The notes under the pieces: model-generated
What the model saw: the letters and a program-made list of their open reading frames with translations, nothing else
What the model was told of the DNA's origin: nothing
Database searches by the model: none
Part shown: piece after piece, positions 9,611-18,510 of the stretch
How the letters are laid out: each line of letters begins with the position of its first letter
How positions within the stretch are numbered: position 1 is the stretch's first letter
Assembly: GCA_963705155.1 (NCBI GenBank)
Contig: CAVPJC010000018.1
Coordinates: forward strand, 199,984-263,983
Reading direction: 5' to 3'
Length of the DNA stretch: 64,000 nt
From: CAVPJC01 sp963705155
GTDB lineage: Bacteria; Chloroflexota; Anaerolineae; Anaerolineales; UBA4823
Made by a program: the position numbers and the translations under genes

Positions 9611-9997
9611 CTATGCCTTTGTTGCGCGCGGCATAAGTTTGATGGTTGCGGCTTGAGACAAGGGCACCACCATAGGGGCAACGTACTGTGGGTAGCGCCG
9701 GTACTTGGCCAGGTAGGCGGCATCGATCTGGCTGTTGGTGTTGGGATCATGCTCTTCTACAAATGAGACATCCTTCTCCATGCCGCCAGCCCAGATGCGG
9801 CCTTCGTGCCGCGTCTCTACACCGCGGAACCAGGCGGAGGTGCGCCCGTTTACGGACCGGACGTAGAGATCGTCGCCAAGGCGCACAACCCAAATGATTA
9901 CCGGTTTGCGCAGCGTGCCATCGCCCCTCAGAGATGCGATTTGCAGCTCTTCAGCATTTCCAATCTTGTTGAGTTCTTCGCTCATCCATGTGGTCAT
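9611..9997 (-). CDS. DUF2255 family protein
   Basis: The start MTTWMSEELNKIGNAEELQ at 9997 is preceded by GAGGAGGACCT, a strong ribosome-binding site. The protein (128 aa) has the DUF2255 pattern: PVIIWVVRLGDDLYVRSVNG, AWFRGVETRHEGRIWAGG and AAYLAKYRRYPQY. The family is related to deazaflavin/FMN-binding nitroreductase-like small barrels; its function is unproven. It lies among the small oxidoreductases. Confidence 0.85.
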   Translation of the reverse strand: MTTWMSEELNKIGNAEELQIASLRGDGTLRKPVIIWVVRLGDDLYVRSVNGRTSAWFRGVETRHEGRIWAGGMEKDVSFVEEHDPNTNSQIDAAYLAKYRRYPQYVAPMVVPLSQAATIKLMPRATKA

Positions 9998-10057
9998 AGG
10001 TCCTCCTCTCACGGGCGCAAAAGCGCCTTCGTTCTTGGCACTTCGTTCCGACCGGAT

Positions 10058-10792
10058 CTATTGGGGGAAAGGAATGCCTGTAATGTCTCTGCACAGGCTC
10101 AGAAATCTCTCTTGCAGCATCACGTCGCTGGCCTGCGGATTGTAACGCCTTTCTATTAGATGATGGAAGTAGCGACCGCTTATTTTAGCTCTGCTATCAT
10201 TGCTAACCGCGAGCCACGTTTGTGTTTCGTATCCTTTTTGAAGATCATCTGGCGCACCCTGCCCACCCATTTTGGTAGGGACCCAACCTGGATCGACTGC
10301 GTTTGCGAAAACACCTGACCATTTGCGTGCTGCTGCCATACAGAGCATCGTTACATACAACTTTGAATCGGAATAACTGATGCGAGGAATGTCCTGTTTG
10401 AAGGACTCCAGGTTTGCACGCCCCTGTAGATGCATGCCTGAGCTCAGGTAAATCAAGCGCTTGGGTTTTTGTATCAGACAGGTCAGGATATAGGGTGCGA
10501 TGGTATTGACCATAAAGATTTCCATTGGTGGTGCCTGATACACCCCGGCGTTATGAATCACTGCATCGAATTGCCCCAAGGCATTTGCTTCGTAGGCAAT
10601 ATTTTTGGTCTCGTCGATGTCGGACAAATCTCCTGATAGGACATGCTCGGCTCCTGGCACTTTTTGTTTTGCGGAACGTCCGCGTTCAGGGTTGCGCGCA
10701 TGTAAGACAACCTGGTGACCTTGATCGGCTAATGACTTTGCCGCCAGTTGGCCCAGGCCATCGGCTGACCCGGTGAGGAGTATTCTTGCCAT
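10058..10792 (-). CDS. Short-chain dehydrogenase/reductase
   Basis: A 244-aa SDR. The cofactor-binding glycine motif TGSADGLG is at residues 7-14, the NAG motif is in VIHNAGVYQAP, and the catalytic Ser and Tyr-x-x-x-Lys are in IYLSSGMHLQG and YSDSKLYV. The family carries out NAD(P)-dependent redox of alcohols or ketones. The PTKMGGQGAPDDLQKGY segment resembles retinol-dehydrogenase-like SDRs. The substrate is unknown. Confidence 0.9.
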   Translation of the reverse strand: MARILLTGSADGLGQLAAKSLADQGHQVVLHARNPERGRSAKQKVPGAEHVLSGDLSDIDETKNIAYEANALGQFDAVIHNAGVYQAPPMEIFMVNTIAPYILTCLIQKPKRLIYLSSGMHLQGRANLESFKQDIPRISYSDSKLYVTMLCMAAARKWSGVFANAVDPGWVPTKMGGQGAPDDLQKGYETQTWLAVSNDSRAKISGRYFHHLIERRYNPQASDVMLQERFLSLCRDITGIPFPQ

Positions 10793-10812
10793 TTACTTGC
10801 GTCCACGCCGCG

Positions 10813-10995
10813 CTATGGGCGCAGCAGCACCTTGATGGCGCGGCGTTCATCCATGGCGCGATAGCCTTCTGCTACCTGTTCCAGGGGCAGTGTCAGGTCG
10901 AAGACCTTGCCGGGATTGATCTTTCGGTTCCAGATCAGGTCGATCAGCTCGGGCAAGATATTTCTGATTGGATGGAACGTCTCTTCTTTAAACAT
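10813..10995 (-). pseudogene. C-terminal remnant of a zinc-type alcohol dehydrogenase
   Basis: Sixty codons read NPGKVFDLTLPLEQVAEGYR followed by AMDERRAIKVLLRP, the usual last segment of a medium-chain dehydrogenase (about 350 aa). The cofactor and catalytic domains are absent. Its start overlaps the end of the aldo/keto reductase at 10988 by 8 bp. It is a truncated relic, presumably left by deletion. It differs from the intact zinc-free dehydrogenases of the 17-45 kb cassettes. Confidence 0.7.
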
Positions 10996-11839
10996 TGAGT
11001 TTCCTGTTGCCCAGCCATTTCACCATTTCAGGGTTGCGATGGTCAAAGAAGCTACTGGTTTTTGTGTCTAAAGTTGTCATCGCCGCCATATCTTCCGCAC
11101 TTAATTCAAAATCAAACACACGGATATTTTCTAGCATTCGTTCTTTGCGGGTTGATTTTGCAAGGGCAATAATGCCTCTTTGTACAAGCCAGCGGAGAAT
11201 TACCTGGGCAACACTTTTTTGGTGCTTTGCGGCGATGGTTAGCAGGATTCCATTTTGGAAAATATTATTTTTTCCCTCGGCAAATGGAGCCCAGGCCTCA
11301 ACCTGAATGCTGTTGTCTTGTAAAAACTTTTGTGTCTCAATTTGCTGTTGGAAAGGATTTACTTCAATCTGATTTACCGCAGGCGTTATTTTGTTATGGA
11401 GTATCAAGTCCATGATGCGGTCAGGTTGAAAGTTTGAAACCCCGATTGCCCTGACTTTGCCTTGCTGATACAGTTCTTCCATCGCCCGCCATTCACCATA
11501 CACATCCCCGAATGGTTGGTGAATCAGATACAGGTCAATGTAATCTAATTGCAAGCGCTTCAGGGAATTTTCAAAGGCTTTCAGCGTGCCTTCATAGCCA
11601 TTTCTTTGTATCCAAAGTTTTGTGGTGATAAACAATTTTTCTCTTGCAACGCCGCTTTGTTTGATTCCCCTGCCAACCGCCTCTTCGTTCTGGTAAGAAG
11701 CGGCCGTGTCAATATGGCTATATCCCGTTTGAATGGCCTCAACCACGCTTCTTTCACATTCGGTCGGATCAGTGATCTGAAAAACGCCGAAACCCAGGAT
11801 AGGGATTTCAACGCCATTGTTCAATTTTACAGTTTGCAT
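10988..11839 (-). CDS. Aldo/keto reductase (2,5-diketogluconate reductase-like)
   Basis: A 283-aa AKR5-type enzyme beginning MQTVKLNNGVEIPILGFGVF. Catalytic residues are Asp and Tyr in YSHIDTAASYQNEEAVG, Lys in LFITTKLW and His in DYIDLYLIHQPFGD. The C-terminal NADPH-binding residues are in ALAKSTRKERMLENI. These enzymes reduce methylglyoxal, 2,5-diketo-D-gluconate and other carbonyls; the substrate is not determinable. The frame is intact. Confidence 0.9.
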   Translation of the reverse strand: MQTVKLNNGVEIPILGFGVFQITDPTECERSVVEAIQTGYSHIDTAASYQNEEAVGRGIKQSGVAREKLFITTKLWIQRNGYEGTLKAFENSLKRLQLDYIDLYLIHQPFGDVYGEWRAMEELYQQGKVRAIGVSNFQPDRIMDLILHNKITPAVNQIEVNPFQQQIETQKFLQDNSIQVEAWAPFAEGKNNIFQNGILLTIAAKHQKSVAQVILRWLVQRGIIALAKSTRKERMLENIRVFDFELSAEDMAAMTTLDTKTSSFFDHRNPEMVKWLGNRKLNV

Positions 11840-11863
11840 ACTTCTCTCCTTAGGTTTCTGTGG

Positions 11864-12256
11864 TTAATGGTGTTGCTCTGGGGTAATTAACCGGGTGAAC
11901 GAGAGCGAGGCTAACTTCCAGCTATCATCTTGCTGCACATACACTTCTGTAACCACGAAGGGATTGGTGACCTCATTCCCGCCAACAACGGCTAGCAGCG
12001 TAATTCTGTTTAAAAGGATGGCAGTTGTGCCGATAATATTCACCGACACTTCATGGATGTCCGCTTTCTTATAGTGAATTCCGCCGCTTTTGATAATCTC
12101 AAGTTCCTGTTCTGTTCCCCAGGATCCGCCCATATGGACAAAGACAGCCTTTTCATGAAAGAGCAGCGCCAGGGAATCAACTTTGCGCTCCGACATCCAG
12201 CGCCATTTCTCTCTAGAGAGATCGATGACTTCTTGTTCCAGGTTTACATTTTCCAT
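11864..12256 (-). CDS. Nuclear transport factor 2-like (SnoaL/DUF4440) protein
   Basis: A 130-aa single-domain protein with the cone-shaped NTF2-like fold pattern: an N-terminal helix (EVIDLSREKWRWMSERKVDSL), then FHEKAVFVHMGG, and a terminal sheet pair VTEVYVQQDDSWKLASLSFT. Members are small-molecule isomerases, hydrolases or unknown. It lies 24 bp upstream of the aldo/keto reductase on the same strand, probably in one operon. Confidence 0.8.
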   Translation of the reverse strand: MENVNLEQEVIDLSREKWRWMSERKVDSLALLFHEKAVFVHMGGSWGTEQELEIIKSGGIHYKKADIHEVSVNIIGTTAILLNRITLLAVVGGNEVTNPFVVTEVYVQQDDSWKLASLSFTRLITPEQHH

Positions 12257-12333
12257 AATTCAACCCTTATGTTTACGCTTGTGTCGCTCTACTTTTATGC
12301 TTGCTGCCAGCCCATACTTTGACGACACCCCAG

Positions 12334-12744
12334 TTATTCTGTCTCTGATCCAGCCAGGTATTGTTCATCGCTGACCTTCTCCATCCAGTCAGTTGACTTG
12401 CCGTCGAGCCGTTCCATAATGGCGATGTGTGTCATGGCCGTGGTGTCCGCGGCGCCGTGCCAGTGCTTCTCGCCCGGCGCAATCCAGACCACATCTCCCG
12501 GCCGGATTTTTTCGATCGGGCCGCCCCAGCGCTGTACCTGGCCGCAGCCGGATGTGACAATCAGGGTCTGGCCCAACACATGGGCGTGCCAGGCGGTCCG
12601 GGCGCCAGGCTCGAATGTCACGCTGGCGCCGTACACACGCGCCGGAGCGGGTGCATCGAACAGGGGGTCAACCCGCACCGTGCCGGTAAAATACTCCGCC
12701 GATCCTTTGCCCGAAGGTTGTGAGCCGCTTCGCTTAATTTCCAT
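12334..12744 (-). CDS. Cupin protein, manganese hydroxynitrile-lyase-like
   Basis: A 136-aa single cupin. The two cupin motifs hold a metal site: TAWHAHVLGQTLIVTSG (His, His, Gln) and IAPGEKHWHGA (His). The whole length, from MEIKRSGSQPSGKG to STDWMEKVSDEQY, matches what I remember of bacterial cupin (R)-mandelonitrile lyases of the Granulicella type, and of widespread relatives of unknown activity. It clusters with aldo/keto reductases, so a role in carbonyl detoxification is conceivable; that is inference. Confidence 0.8.
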   Translation of the reverse strand: MEIKRSGSQPSGKGSAEYFTGTVRVDPLFDAPAPARVYGASVTFEPGARTAWHAHVLGQTLIVTSGCGQVQRWGGPIEKIRPGDVVWIAPGEKHWHGAADTTAMTHIAIMERLDGKSTDWMEKVSDEQYLAGSETE

Positions 12745-12774
12745 TTTCTAAATTCCTTTCGTGCTTTGCTTTGC

Positions 12775-13774
12775 TCAGCGTCCCGTCATTTGCTTCAGGC
12801 TTTCGGGATACCGGTCTCCCTGCACCGTGATCTTTGAGATGGCGCTCTCAATCTCCTGGAGATCGTCTGAGCCAAGTTCGACGGTCAGTGCGCCGATGTT
12901 CTCATCCAGGCGCTCGAGCTTCCGACTGCCTGGGATGGGAACAATCCACGGCTTCTGTGCGAGCAGCCAGGCGAGTGCGATCTGAGCCGGTGTTGCTCCC
13001 TTCTGTTCTCCAATCCGGGTAAGCAGATCAATCACCACCCGGTTTGCCTTGCGCGCCTCCGGGGTGTAGCGCGGTAGGCGGCTGCGGATATCAACACTGG
13101 CGAAGGTGGTGTTTTCGTCGATCTTTCCGGTGAGAAAGCCCCTGCCCAGCGGGCTGAAAGGCACAAAGCCGATCCCGAGTTCTTCGCATGCAGGCAGCAC
13201 TTCCGCTTCAGTCTCTCGCCACCAGAGCGAGTATTCGCTCTGAACCGCGGTGACCGGCTGGACTGCATGGGCGCGCTTGATGGTTGCTGCGCCTGCTTCA
13301 GAAAGGCCAAAGTGTTTGACCTTGCCTTCCTGGATCAGGTCTTTGACTGCTCCCGCCACGTCTTCGATCGGCACGTTCGGGTCAACGCGGTGCTGATAAA
13401 ACAAATCGATGGCCTCGATCTTGAGCCGCTTGAGGGAGGCCTCGGCGACCCGTTTGATTTGCTCAGGCCGGCTATCCAGGCCAACCGCAGGAACTCGGCC
13501 CCCTGCCGGGATCGTGTTTGAACCCGAATTTAGTGGCGATCACCACATGCTCGCGGAAAGGAGAAAGCGCTTCACCGAGCAGTTCTTCGTTGGTGAATGG
13601 ACCATAGACCTCAGCCGTATCGAAGAAAGTGATGCCACGCTCCAGCGCGGCATGGAGAAAAGTGATCATCTCCTGTTTGTCGGGAACCGGGCTCTCATCA
13701 TGGCTCATCCGCATGCAGCCGAGCCCGAGAGCCGAGACTTGCAAGCCGCTGTTTCCGAGTTCTCGTTTTTTCAT
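12775..13774 (-). CDS. Aldo/keto reductase, single frameshift
   Basis: A near-copy of the next gene (13885-14850), broken by one indel. Residues 1-93 (MKKRELGNSGLQVSALGLGC to FGFKHDPGRG) are in one frame. The rest (DSRPEQIKRVAEASLKRL to the C-terminus) is in another, with the switch near 13500. Catalytic Asp/Tyr (FFDTAEVYGPFTNEE), Lys (VVIATKFGF) and His (FYQHRVDPNVP) are all present across the two parts. This is a tandem duplicate; the shift may be a sequencing error or true loss. Confidence 0.85.
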
Positions 13775-13884
13775 TTTACAAACTCCTGTCTTTTCTTGAT
13801 CGGATGATTTCTATGATCCTTTTACTCTGGTGCTGCTTGATTCAGGCATCTGATTTCGATTCGAGAACAACACTCCGTACCGAA

Positions 13885-14850
13885 TCAATACCGGTTGCCG
13901 ACCACCGTGATCTGTGACATTGCTTTTTTGATTTCACTGAGATCATCTGGCGTAAATTCGATAGCCAACGCTCCGATGTTCTCATCGAGACGCTCAAGCT
14001 TGCGCGATCCTGGAATGGGCACGATCCAGGGTTTTTGCGCCAGCAGCCACGCCAATGCGATCTGCGCCGGAGTGCCACCCTTCTGGGCTGCGATCCGTTC
14101 CAGCAGATCAACCACAATCCGGTTGGCTCGGATCGCCTCCGGCGTAAAGCGGGGATTGCGGCTGCGAATATCGGTGCTGTCAAAGGTTGTGCTCTCATCC
14201 ACCTTGCCGGTCAGGTAACCACGGCCCAGCGGACTGTAGGGCACAAAACCGATGCCGAGCTCCTCGCAGGTTGGCAGGACAGCCTCCTCAACGGCCCTCC
14301 ACCAGAGAGAATACTCGCTTTGCACGGCAGCTACAGGTTGAACCGCATGGGCGCGGCGGATGGTATCGGCATCTGATTCGGAAAGCCCAAAGTGTTTAAC
14401 CTTACCTGCCTGGATCAGGTCTTTCACCGCGCCAGCCACATCTTCGATGGGCACGCTTGGGTCGGGGCGGTGTTGGTAAAACAGATCAATCACCTCGACC
14501 CGCAAACGCTTGAGAGAAGCGTCAGCAACCCGGTTGATCTGCTCTGGCCGGCTATCCGGGCCAAACATGGGATGCGGACCCTTTTCAGGGCCATGTTTCC
14601 ACCCGAACTTGGTGGCGATCACCACTTGTCCCTTGAACGGCTCCAGCGCTTCGCCCACCAGTTCTTCGTTGGTGAAAGGACCGTAAACTTCCGCAGTATC
14701 GAAGAAGGTGATACCGCGCTCAACAGACGCGTGCAGGAACGTGATCATCTCTTGTTTATCAACCGGCCTGTCGCCAAAGCTCATCCGCATGCAGCCGAGC
14801 CCCAGGGCTGAAACTTCCAGCCCGCTGTTTCCAAGTTTACGTTTTTGCAT
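13885..14850 (-). CDS. Aldo/keto reductase (YakC/AKR13-like)
   Basis: A 321-aa intact reductase. The tetrad residues are in FFDTAEVYGPFTNEELVG, VVIATKFGW and DLFYQHRPDP, and the NADPH site is in VPIPGSRKLERLDENIGAL. It is the paralogue of the adjacent broken copy. It lies 70 bp downstream of the merR-type gene on the same strand, so the MerR protein is a likely regulator. Confidence 0.92.
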   Translation of the reverse strand: MQKRKLGNSGLEVSALGLGCMRMSFGDRPVDKQEMITFLHASVERGITFFDTAEVYGPFTNEELVGEALEPFKGQVVIATKFGWKHGPEKGPHPMFGPDSRPEQINRVADASLKRLRVEVIDLFYQHRPDPSVPIEDVAGAVKDLIQAGKVKHFGLSESDADTIRRAHAVQPVAAVQSEYSLWWRAVEEAVLPTCEELGIGFVPYSPLGRGYLTGKVDESTTFDSTDIRSRNPRFTPEAIRANRIVVDLLERIAAQKGGTPAQIALAWLLAQKPWIVPIPGSRKLERLDENIGALAIEFTPDDLSEIKKAMSQITVVGNRY

Positions 14851-14920
14851 TTTTTACTCCTATCTTGCTATCAGATAATTTCTGGAAATTGACCTTCACT
14901 TAAGCCCTGTATCATCCCCT

Positions 14921-15310
14921 CTATTCCTCTGTTTGAAGGATGCCTTTCTCTTTTTTCATAACGGCATTTTCATACACTTCAATTTTGTGTTCCAAAATAT
15001 CCAGTGTTTTCTGCATTTCTTTCATCCTGGCTATAAGCAACTCTCGTTGCTCGGTCAGGATCTCTTTTCTGGCATCGATCGTATTGTCGCCCTGCTGCAC
15101 CAGACCGACATACTCGATCAGCACTTCAATGGGAAGCCCTGCGCTCCGCATGCACTTAATGAATTCGACCCGTCTTAGATCGAGTTCGTTATATTCCCGG
15201 ATGCCGCTTTCGTTTCGGTTTACCGGTGGAATGAGGCCAATCCGTTCATAATAGCGCAGCGTATCGGACGAAATACCATATTGTTCACTGACTTCCATGA
15301 TCTTCATCAT
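14921..15310 (-). CDS. MerR family transcriptional regulator
   Basis: A 129-aa protein with the N-terminal MerR winged helix (MEVSEQYGISSDTLRYYERI, then GLIPPVNRNESGIREY) and a coiled-coil dimerisation helix (ILTEQRELLIARMKEMQKTL). No metal-binding Cys motif is seen, so it resembles the AdhR/redox or carbonyl-responsive branch. It is encoded at the head of a set of aldo/keto reductase genes on the same strand. A 19-bp-spacer promoter with an internal dyad lies directly upstream, indicating autoregulation. Confidence 0.9.
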   Translation of the reverse strand: MMKIMEVSEQYGISSDTLRYYERIGLIPPVNRNESGIREYNELDLRRVEFIKCMRSAGLPIEVLIEYVGLVQQGDNTIDARKEILTEQRELLIARMKEMQKTLDILEHKIEVYENAVMKKEKGILQTEE

Positions 15311-15324
15311 TCACCTCGAAGGAT

Positions 15325-15355
15325 AGTTTATCACCTGGAGTCAACTCCAAGTCAA
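15325..15355 (-). promoter_or_regulatory. MerR-type promoter with 19-bp spacer and operator
   Basis: On the minus strand: -35 TTGACT (15350-15355), a 19-bp spacer, then -10 TAAACT (15325-15330). The spacer holds the perfect dyad TGGAGT-TG-ACTCCA (15336-15349). Over-long 19-bp spacers with a central dyad are the hallmark of MerR-activated promoters. The predicted start site is only a few bases before the regulator's ATG. Confidence 0.8.
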
Positions 15356-15446
15356 GGGTTTTTATCGAAGTCATTGAAGCTGTCTCATGAGACGCTGGTG
15401 CACGTCGTGATATCGCGAACCAAAGATGCCAGTATAAACATTATTC

Positions 15447-15965
15447 CTATGTCGAGATGAGCCCCCTGTAATTGAGATGGATATAGCGCCGGGTAGTGGA
15501 TGCAATCCACTTCCAGTGCAATGCAAGATGTACAATCATAAGAATCGTCCACGCAATTCCAAACACCACATGCAGGCGATCTGGAACCCTCACCCTATAA
15601 AGGTCATCGCCAAACTGGAGCGCCCATCCTATCGCACCGAATACGTTGGTTGTGATAAAGGTAATCCACATGATCCGATCTACAATCCGATTAGCGCGGA
15701 GCTTTTCCGGCATCTCACGGAGCGGGCGTCCGCGCAAGGCCTTGAGCCAACCCCAGTGCCAGACGATGTGCACAACGATACCGGCGAGGCCCACCATGCC
15801 AAAACAGATATGGGCAGCGATCCACCCGCTGCGGGGAAGGCCCAGAAAGATAATCTCCAATTTGTGGGGGATAACGAGCCATAAAAGAAAGCCTGTTATG
15901 GTTGTCATCAGAAGAGCCACAAAGATGGTCACATCGAGCCAGAAGTTACGTTCAGTCTTTTTCAT
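15447..15965 (-). CDS. DUF4405-like cytochrome b-type membrane protein
   Basis: A 172-aa protein with four predicted membrane helices: WLDVTIFVALLMTTITGFLL, SGWIAAHICFGMVGLAGIVV, MWITFITTNVFGAIGWAL and LHVVFGIAWTILMIVHLALH. His residues lie near helix ends (AAHICFG, VVHIVWHW, IVHLALHW), consistent with a haem-b-binding DUF4405 protein. The function is unproven; an electron-transfer role at the membrane is inferred. Confidence 0.75.
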   Translation of the reverse strand: MKKTERNFWLDVTIFVALLMTTITGFLLWLVIPHKLEIIFLGLPRSGWIAAHICFGMVGLAGIVVHIVWHWGWLKALRGRPLREMPEKLRANRIVDRIMWITFITTNVFGAIGWALQFGDDLYRVRVPDRLHVVFGIAWTILMIVHLALHWKWIASTTRRYIHLNYRGLIST

Positions 15966-16025
15966 GATTTTATTACCTCCTGATTGGTGCGGCGTCCGCG
16001 AGAATACTTCTTGACCTGCCGGCTT

Positions 16026-16694
16026 TTACAGAAAAAGTTTTAAAGCTTTGGCGATGATCTGAATCCCGTATGGGACGAGTGCAATCGCCATCAGGATAGA
16101 GGCACTCAGATTAATGATTTCAAGACCATCCGGGGTGGCTACCAGCAACACGCCGATCAAGAACAATATGCTTTGCCAGCGAGGAAAAGTGTTGGTCTTG
16201 AGTAAGGCAACGGTTTGAATGGCAAAGCCAATTGGCAGGAGCACAATGCCCCACAGCAATACCAACCAGCCCTGTTTTGTAAACATAGCCAATACACCCG
16301 GCATGATTTGGGCGAATACTTTTTCTGGTAGCGTGTCAAAAGCACTCATGGTCAGGCATAACGCGCCTTTATCCGCTGCCAGAGCAATTGCGCCCAAAAT
16401 GGCTACCCCGGCGCCCAAAAAACCAGCCCAGGCGCCAGAGCTGCGATCCAGTAAATGCATAAACTGCAGGGCGACCACAATGAGAAGGGGAGTACTCAAC
16501 GTGACCAACACGTGTCCGAACTGCAAGAGCTCATTCCCGTGGGCTCTGAGTATCATCTCTTCTGGACCAAGCAGGTGAGGTTGCAGTAAACCTGGGTGGA
16601 CCGCAAAGGCAAAGATAAACAGCAATGGGAAGATGATGAAGGCCAGGCCTGTGCCAATTTGTTTCATTTGTTTCAAGAAAATGTTTTCGTTCAT
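16026..16694 (-). CDS. Multi-pass membrane protein, unknown
   Basis: 222 aa with six or so hydrophobic segments (GTGLAFIIFPLLFIFAFAV; LLIVVALQFMHLL; GAGVAILGAIALAA; WLVLLWGIVLLPIGFAIQ; ILFLIGVLLVATPDG; MAIALVPYGIQII). Its architecture resembles the DUF4386-type proteins further downstream, but I do not recognise a named family. It is divergent from the tetR-type gene at 16846 and is probably its target. Confidence 0.75.
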   Translation of the reverse strand: MNENIFLKQMKQIGTGLAFIIFPLLFIFAFAVHPGLLQPHLLGPEEMILRAHGNELLQFGHVLVTLSTPLLIVVALQFMHLLDRSSGAWAGFLGAGVAILGAIALAADKGALCLTMSAFDTLPEKVFAQIMPGVLAMFTKQGWLVLLWGIVLLPIGFAIQTVALLKTNTFPRWQSILFLIGVLLVATPDGLEIINLSASILMAIALVPYGIQIIAKALKLFL

Positions 16695-16794
16695 TTGACT
16701 GACTCCTTGAGATGGTTACCCCACAAGGGATATAATTTTGATATCAACATTATCCTGACCAGACATTGTTTTGACAATCTACAATCATCCCAAA

Positions 16795-16812
16795 ATGTCC
16801 CTTAATGGACAT
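16795..16812. promoter_or_regulatory. Candidate TetR operator
   Basis: The perfect inverted repeat ATGTCC-CTTAAT-GGACAT sits between the divergent membrane-protein and tetR-type genes. TTGACA occurs at 16771-16776, but no convincing -10 follows at standard spacing. Position and symmetry fit a TetR-family binding site; there is no direct evidence. Confidence 0.45.
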
Positions 16813-16845
16813 ACAAGGCGATTTGTGCACAAACGAGGCAATCCA

Positions 16846-17445
16846 ATGACCGAACAAAGGCAGGACCGTCGCTCTCAACGCACGCAACAAGCGTTAATGG
16901 ATGCACTGATTGCGTTGTTGGCTGTTAAGCATTACAACGATATTTCCATAAACGATATTATTGACCGTGCAAACGTCGGACGTTCCACTTTCTACGCCCA
17001 TTACCAGGCCAAGGATGATTTGTTGAAAAGTGGTTTTGAACGCGTGCTGGATATGCTGATCCACCAAATCAATACCAGTGAAGGCGAGCAAGGTTTGCGA
17101 TTAGATACCACGCAATTTTTTCGCCATGCCCAGGGACATTATGAAATTTATCGGACGCTGGTCTGGGGATCCGGTTTTGATGTGCTTACCAAAGATGGGC
17201 ATGCAGCCCTCAGCGCGAAGTTTCAGGAGAGTTTTACCCGGCTCCTGTCAGGAAGGCCGCAGCCGTCCATCCCGCTGGCCGTCCTGTCTTACTCGGTGGC
17301 GGGAACTCTGCTCATCCTGCTTAAGTGGTGGCTTGACAACAAGATGCCTTACTCACCAGAATATATGGATGAAATCTTTCAACAGCTGGTCATGTCGAGC
17401 GCCCGAAAACTATTGGGATTAACAGAAAATACCCCCAACACATAA
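16846..17445 (+). CDS. TetR/AcrR family transcriptional regulator
   Basis: 199 aa starting MTEQRQDRRSQRTQQALMDA. The frame is open for 25 codons upstream, but homology starts here and GAGG precedes this ATG. The TetR helix-turn-helix is ISINDIIDRANVGRSTFYAH (~35-55). The C-terminal ligand domain is helical and ends in a TetR_C-type bundle (LAVLSYSVAGTLLILLKWWL). It is one of the few plus-strand genes, divergent from the membrane protein at 16026. Confidence 0.9.
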   Translation: MTEQRQDRRSQRTQQALMDALIALLAVKHYNDISINDIIDRANVGRSTFYAHYQAKDDLLKSGFERVLDMLIHQINTSEGEQGLRLDTTQFFRHAQGHYEIYRTLVWGSGFDVLTKDGHAALSAKFQESFTRLLSGRPQPSIPLAVLSYSVAGTLLILLKWWLDNKMPYSPEYMDEIFQQLVMSSARKLLGLTENTPNT

Positions 17446-17507
17446 TGCGTTCAGAATTACATTCACATGCCGGCGTGCGTTTCCGAGCGGTTGGACGCAG
17501 CGCTATG

Positions 17508-18443
17508 TCAGGAATTGTCGCTGTGTTCCACCGTAATGACCACATTTCCCTTTTTATGCCCTTTGTCCACATAGCTGTGAGCCTCGGCCATCTGTTCCAG
17601 CGGATAACGTCTGTCAATGACAGGCTTAAACTTTCCCGCCTCTACCAGATCTTTGAGCAAGGCTAAATCATCCAGACGCACCCTGGGTGATCCATCATCG
17701 ACCGTTACGTGTTTGCCGTTTGGGGTCAGCGCCTTTTGGCACTGGAATTTTGCTTTTCTCTTTCCTACGGCGTTCAGGATAAGATCATAACACTCGCCTG
17801 TGTTCGTAAAATCCTCTTTTGTGTAGTCAATGACGGCACCGGCTCCCAGAGATTTCACCAATTCGAGATTTGCAGTGCTGCATACCCCGCTAACTTCTGC
17901 CCCGTAGTACCTGGCAAGCTGCACGGCGGAAGTACCGACCGCTCCGGAGGCGCCATAGATCAGTACTTTTTGTCCGCGTTGGATATTTCCTTTTTTTAGA
18001 AAATGCAAGGCGATAAGCCCACCATAAGGAACCGCCGCGGCTTCTTCATAACTCACACTGGCAGGTTTGATTGCCAACATTCCATTTGCAGGCATACACT
18101 TGTACTCGGCATACGCGCCAAAAGCAGGGGTGATGTCCCAACCAAATACCTGGTCGCCCTTTGTGAATGTTTTTACATTTTCGCCGACCAATTCGACTTC
18201 TCCAGCGAACACAATCCCGAGTACAGGCTGTCTCGGTTTTCTGAAGCCGAGCGCCAGTCCCATCATAAGACCCATCGGGCGCCAAACAGGAAGTTTAAAA
18301 CTTCGAACGATACAGTCGCTTGCTGTGACTGCCGTCGCGAAGATTTTTACGAGAACCTCATTGTTTTTGGGGGCAGGTTTTTCCACCTCTCTGAGCTGAA
18401 GACCATCCGGTGCTCCGTATTTTGTGCAAACCATTGCTTTCAT
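17508..18443 (-). CDS. NAD(P)-dependent alcohol dehydrogenase / quinone oxidoreductase (module I)
   Basis: A 311-aa zinc-free medium-chain dehydrogenase. The N-terminal GroES-like fold is MKAMVCTKYGAPDGLQLREV; the cofactor motif is YGASGAVGTSAVQLARYYGA. Structural-zinc cysteines are missing, as in NADPH:quinone oxidoreductases. The substrate is unknown. It is the first of four paralogues in the window (others at 27505, 35816 and 43626), each in a cassette with DUF4386-like membrane proteins and a MalT-type regulator. AAAGG precedes the ATG. Confidence 0.9.
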   Translation of the reverse strand: MKAMVCTKYGAPDGLQLREVEKPAPKNNEVLVKIFATAVTASDCIVRSFKLPVWRPMGLMMGLALGFRKPRQPVLGIVFAGEVELVGENVKTFTKGDQVFGWDITPAFGAYAEYKCMPANGMLAIKPASVSYEEAAAVPYGGLIALHFLKKGNIQRGQKVLIYGASGAVGTSAVQLARYYGAEVSGVCSTANLELVKSLGAGAVIDYTKEDFTNTGECYDLILNAVGKRKAKFQCQKALTPNGKHVTVDDGSPRVRLDDLALLKDLVEAGKFKPVIDRRYPLEQMAEAHSYVDKGHKKGNVVITVEHSDNS

Positions 18444-18510
18444 TTTGATGCCTTTCCTTTGAGTTTATCGTTTAGATGACCTGCTTTAAGAGCGAGAAAC
18501 CTTGGCGCGT

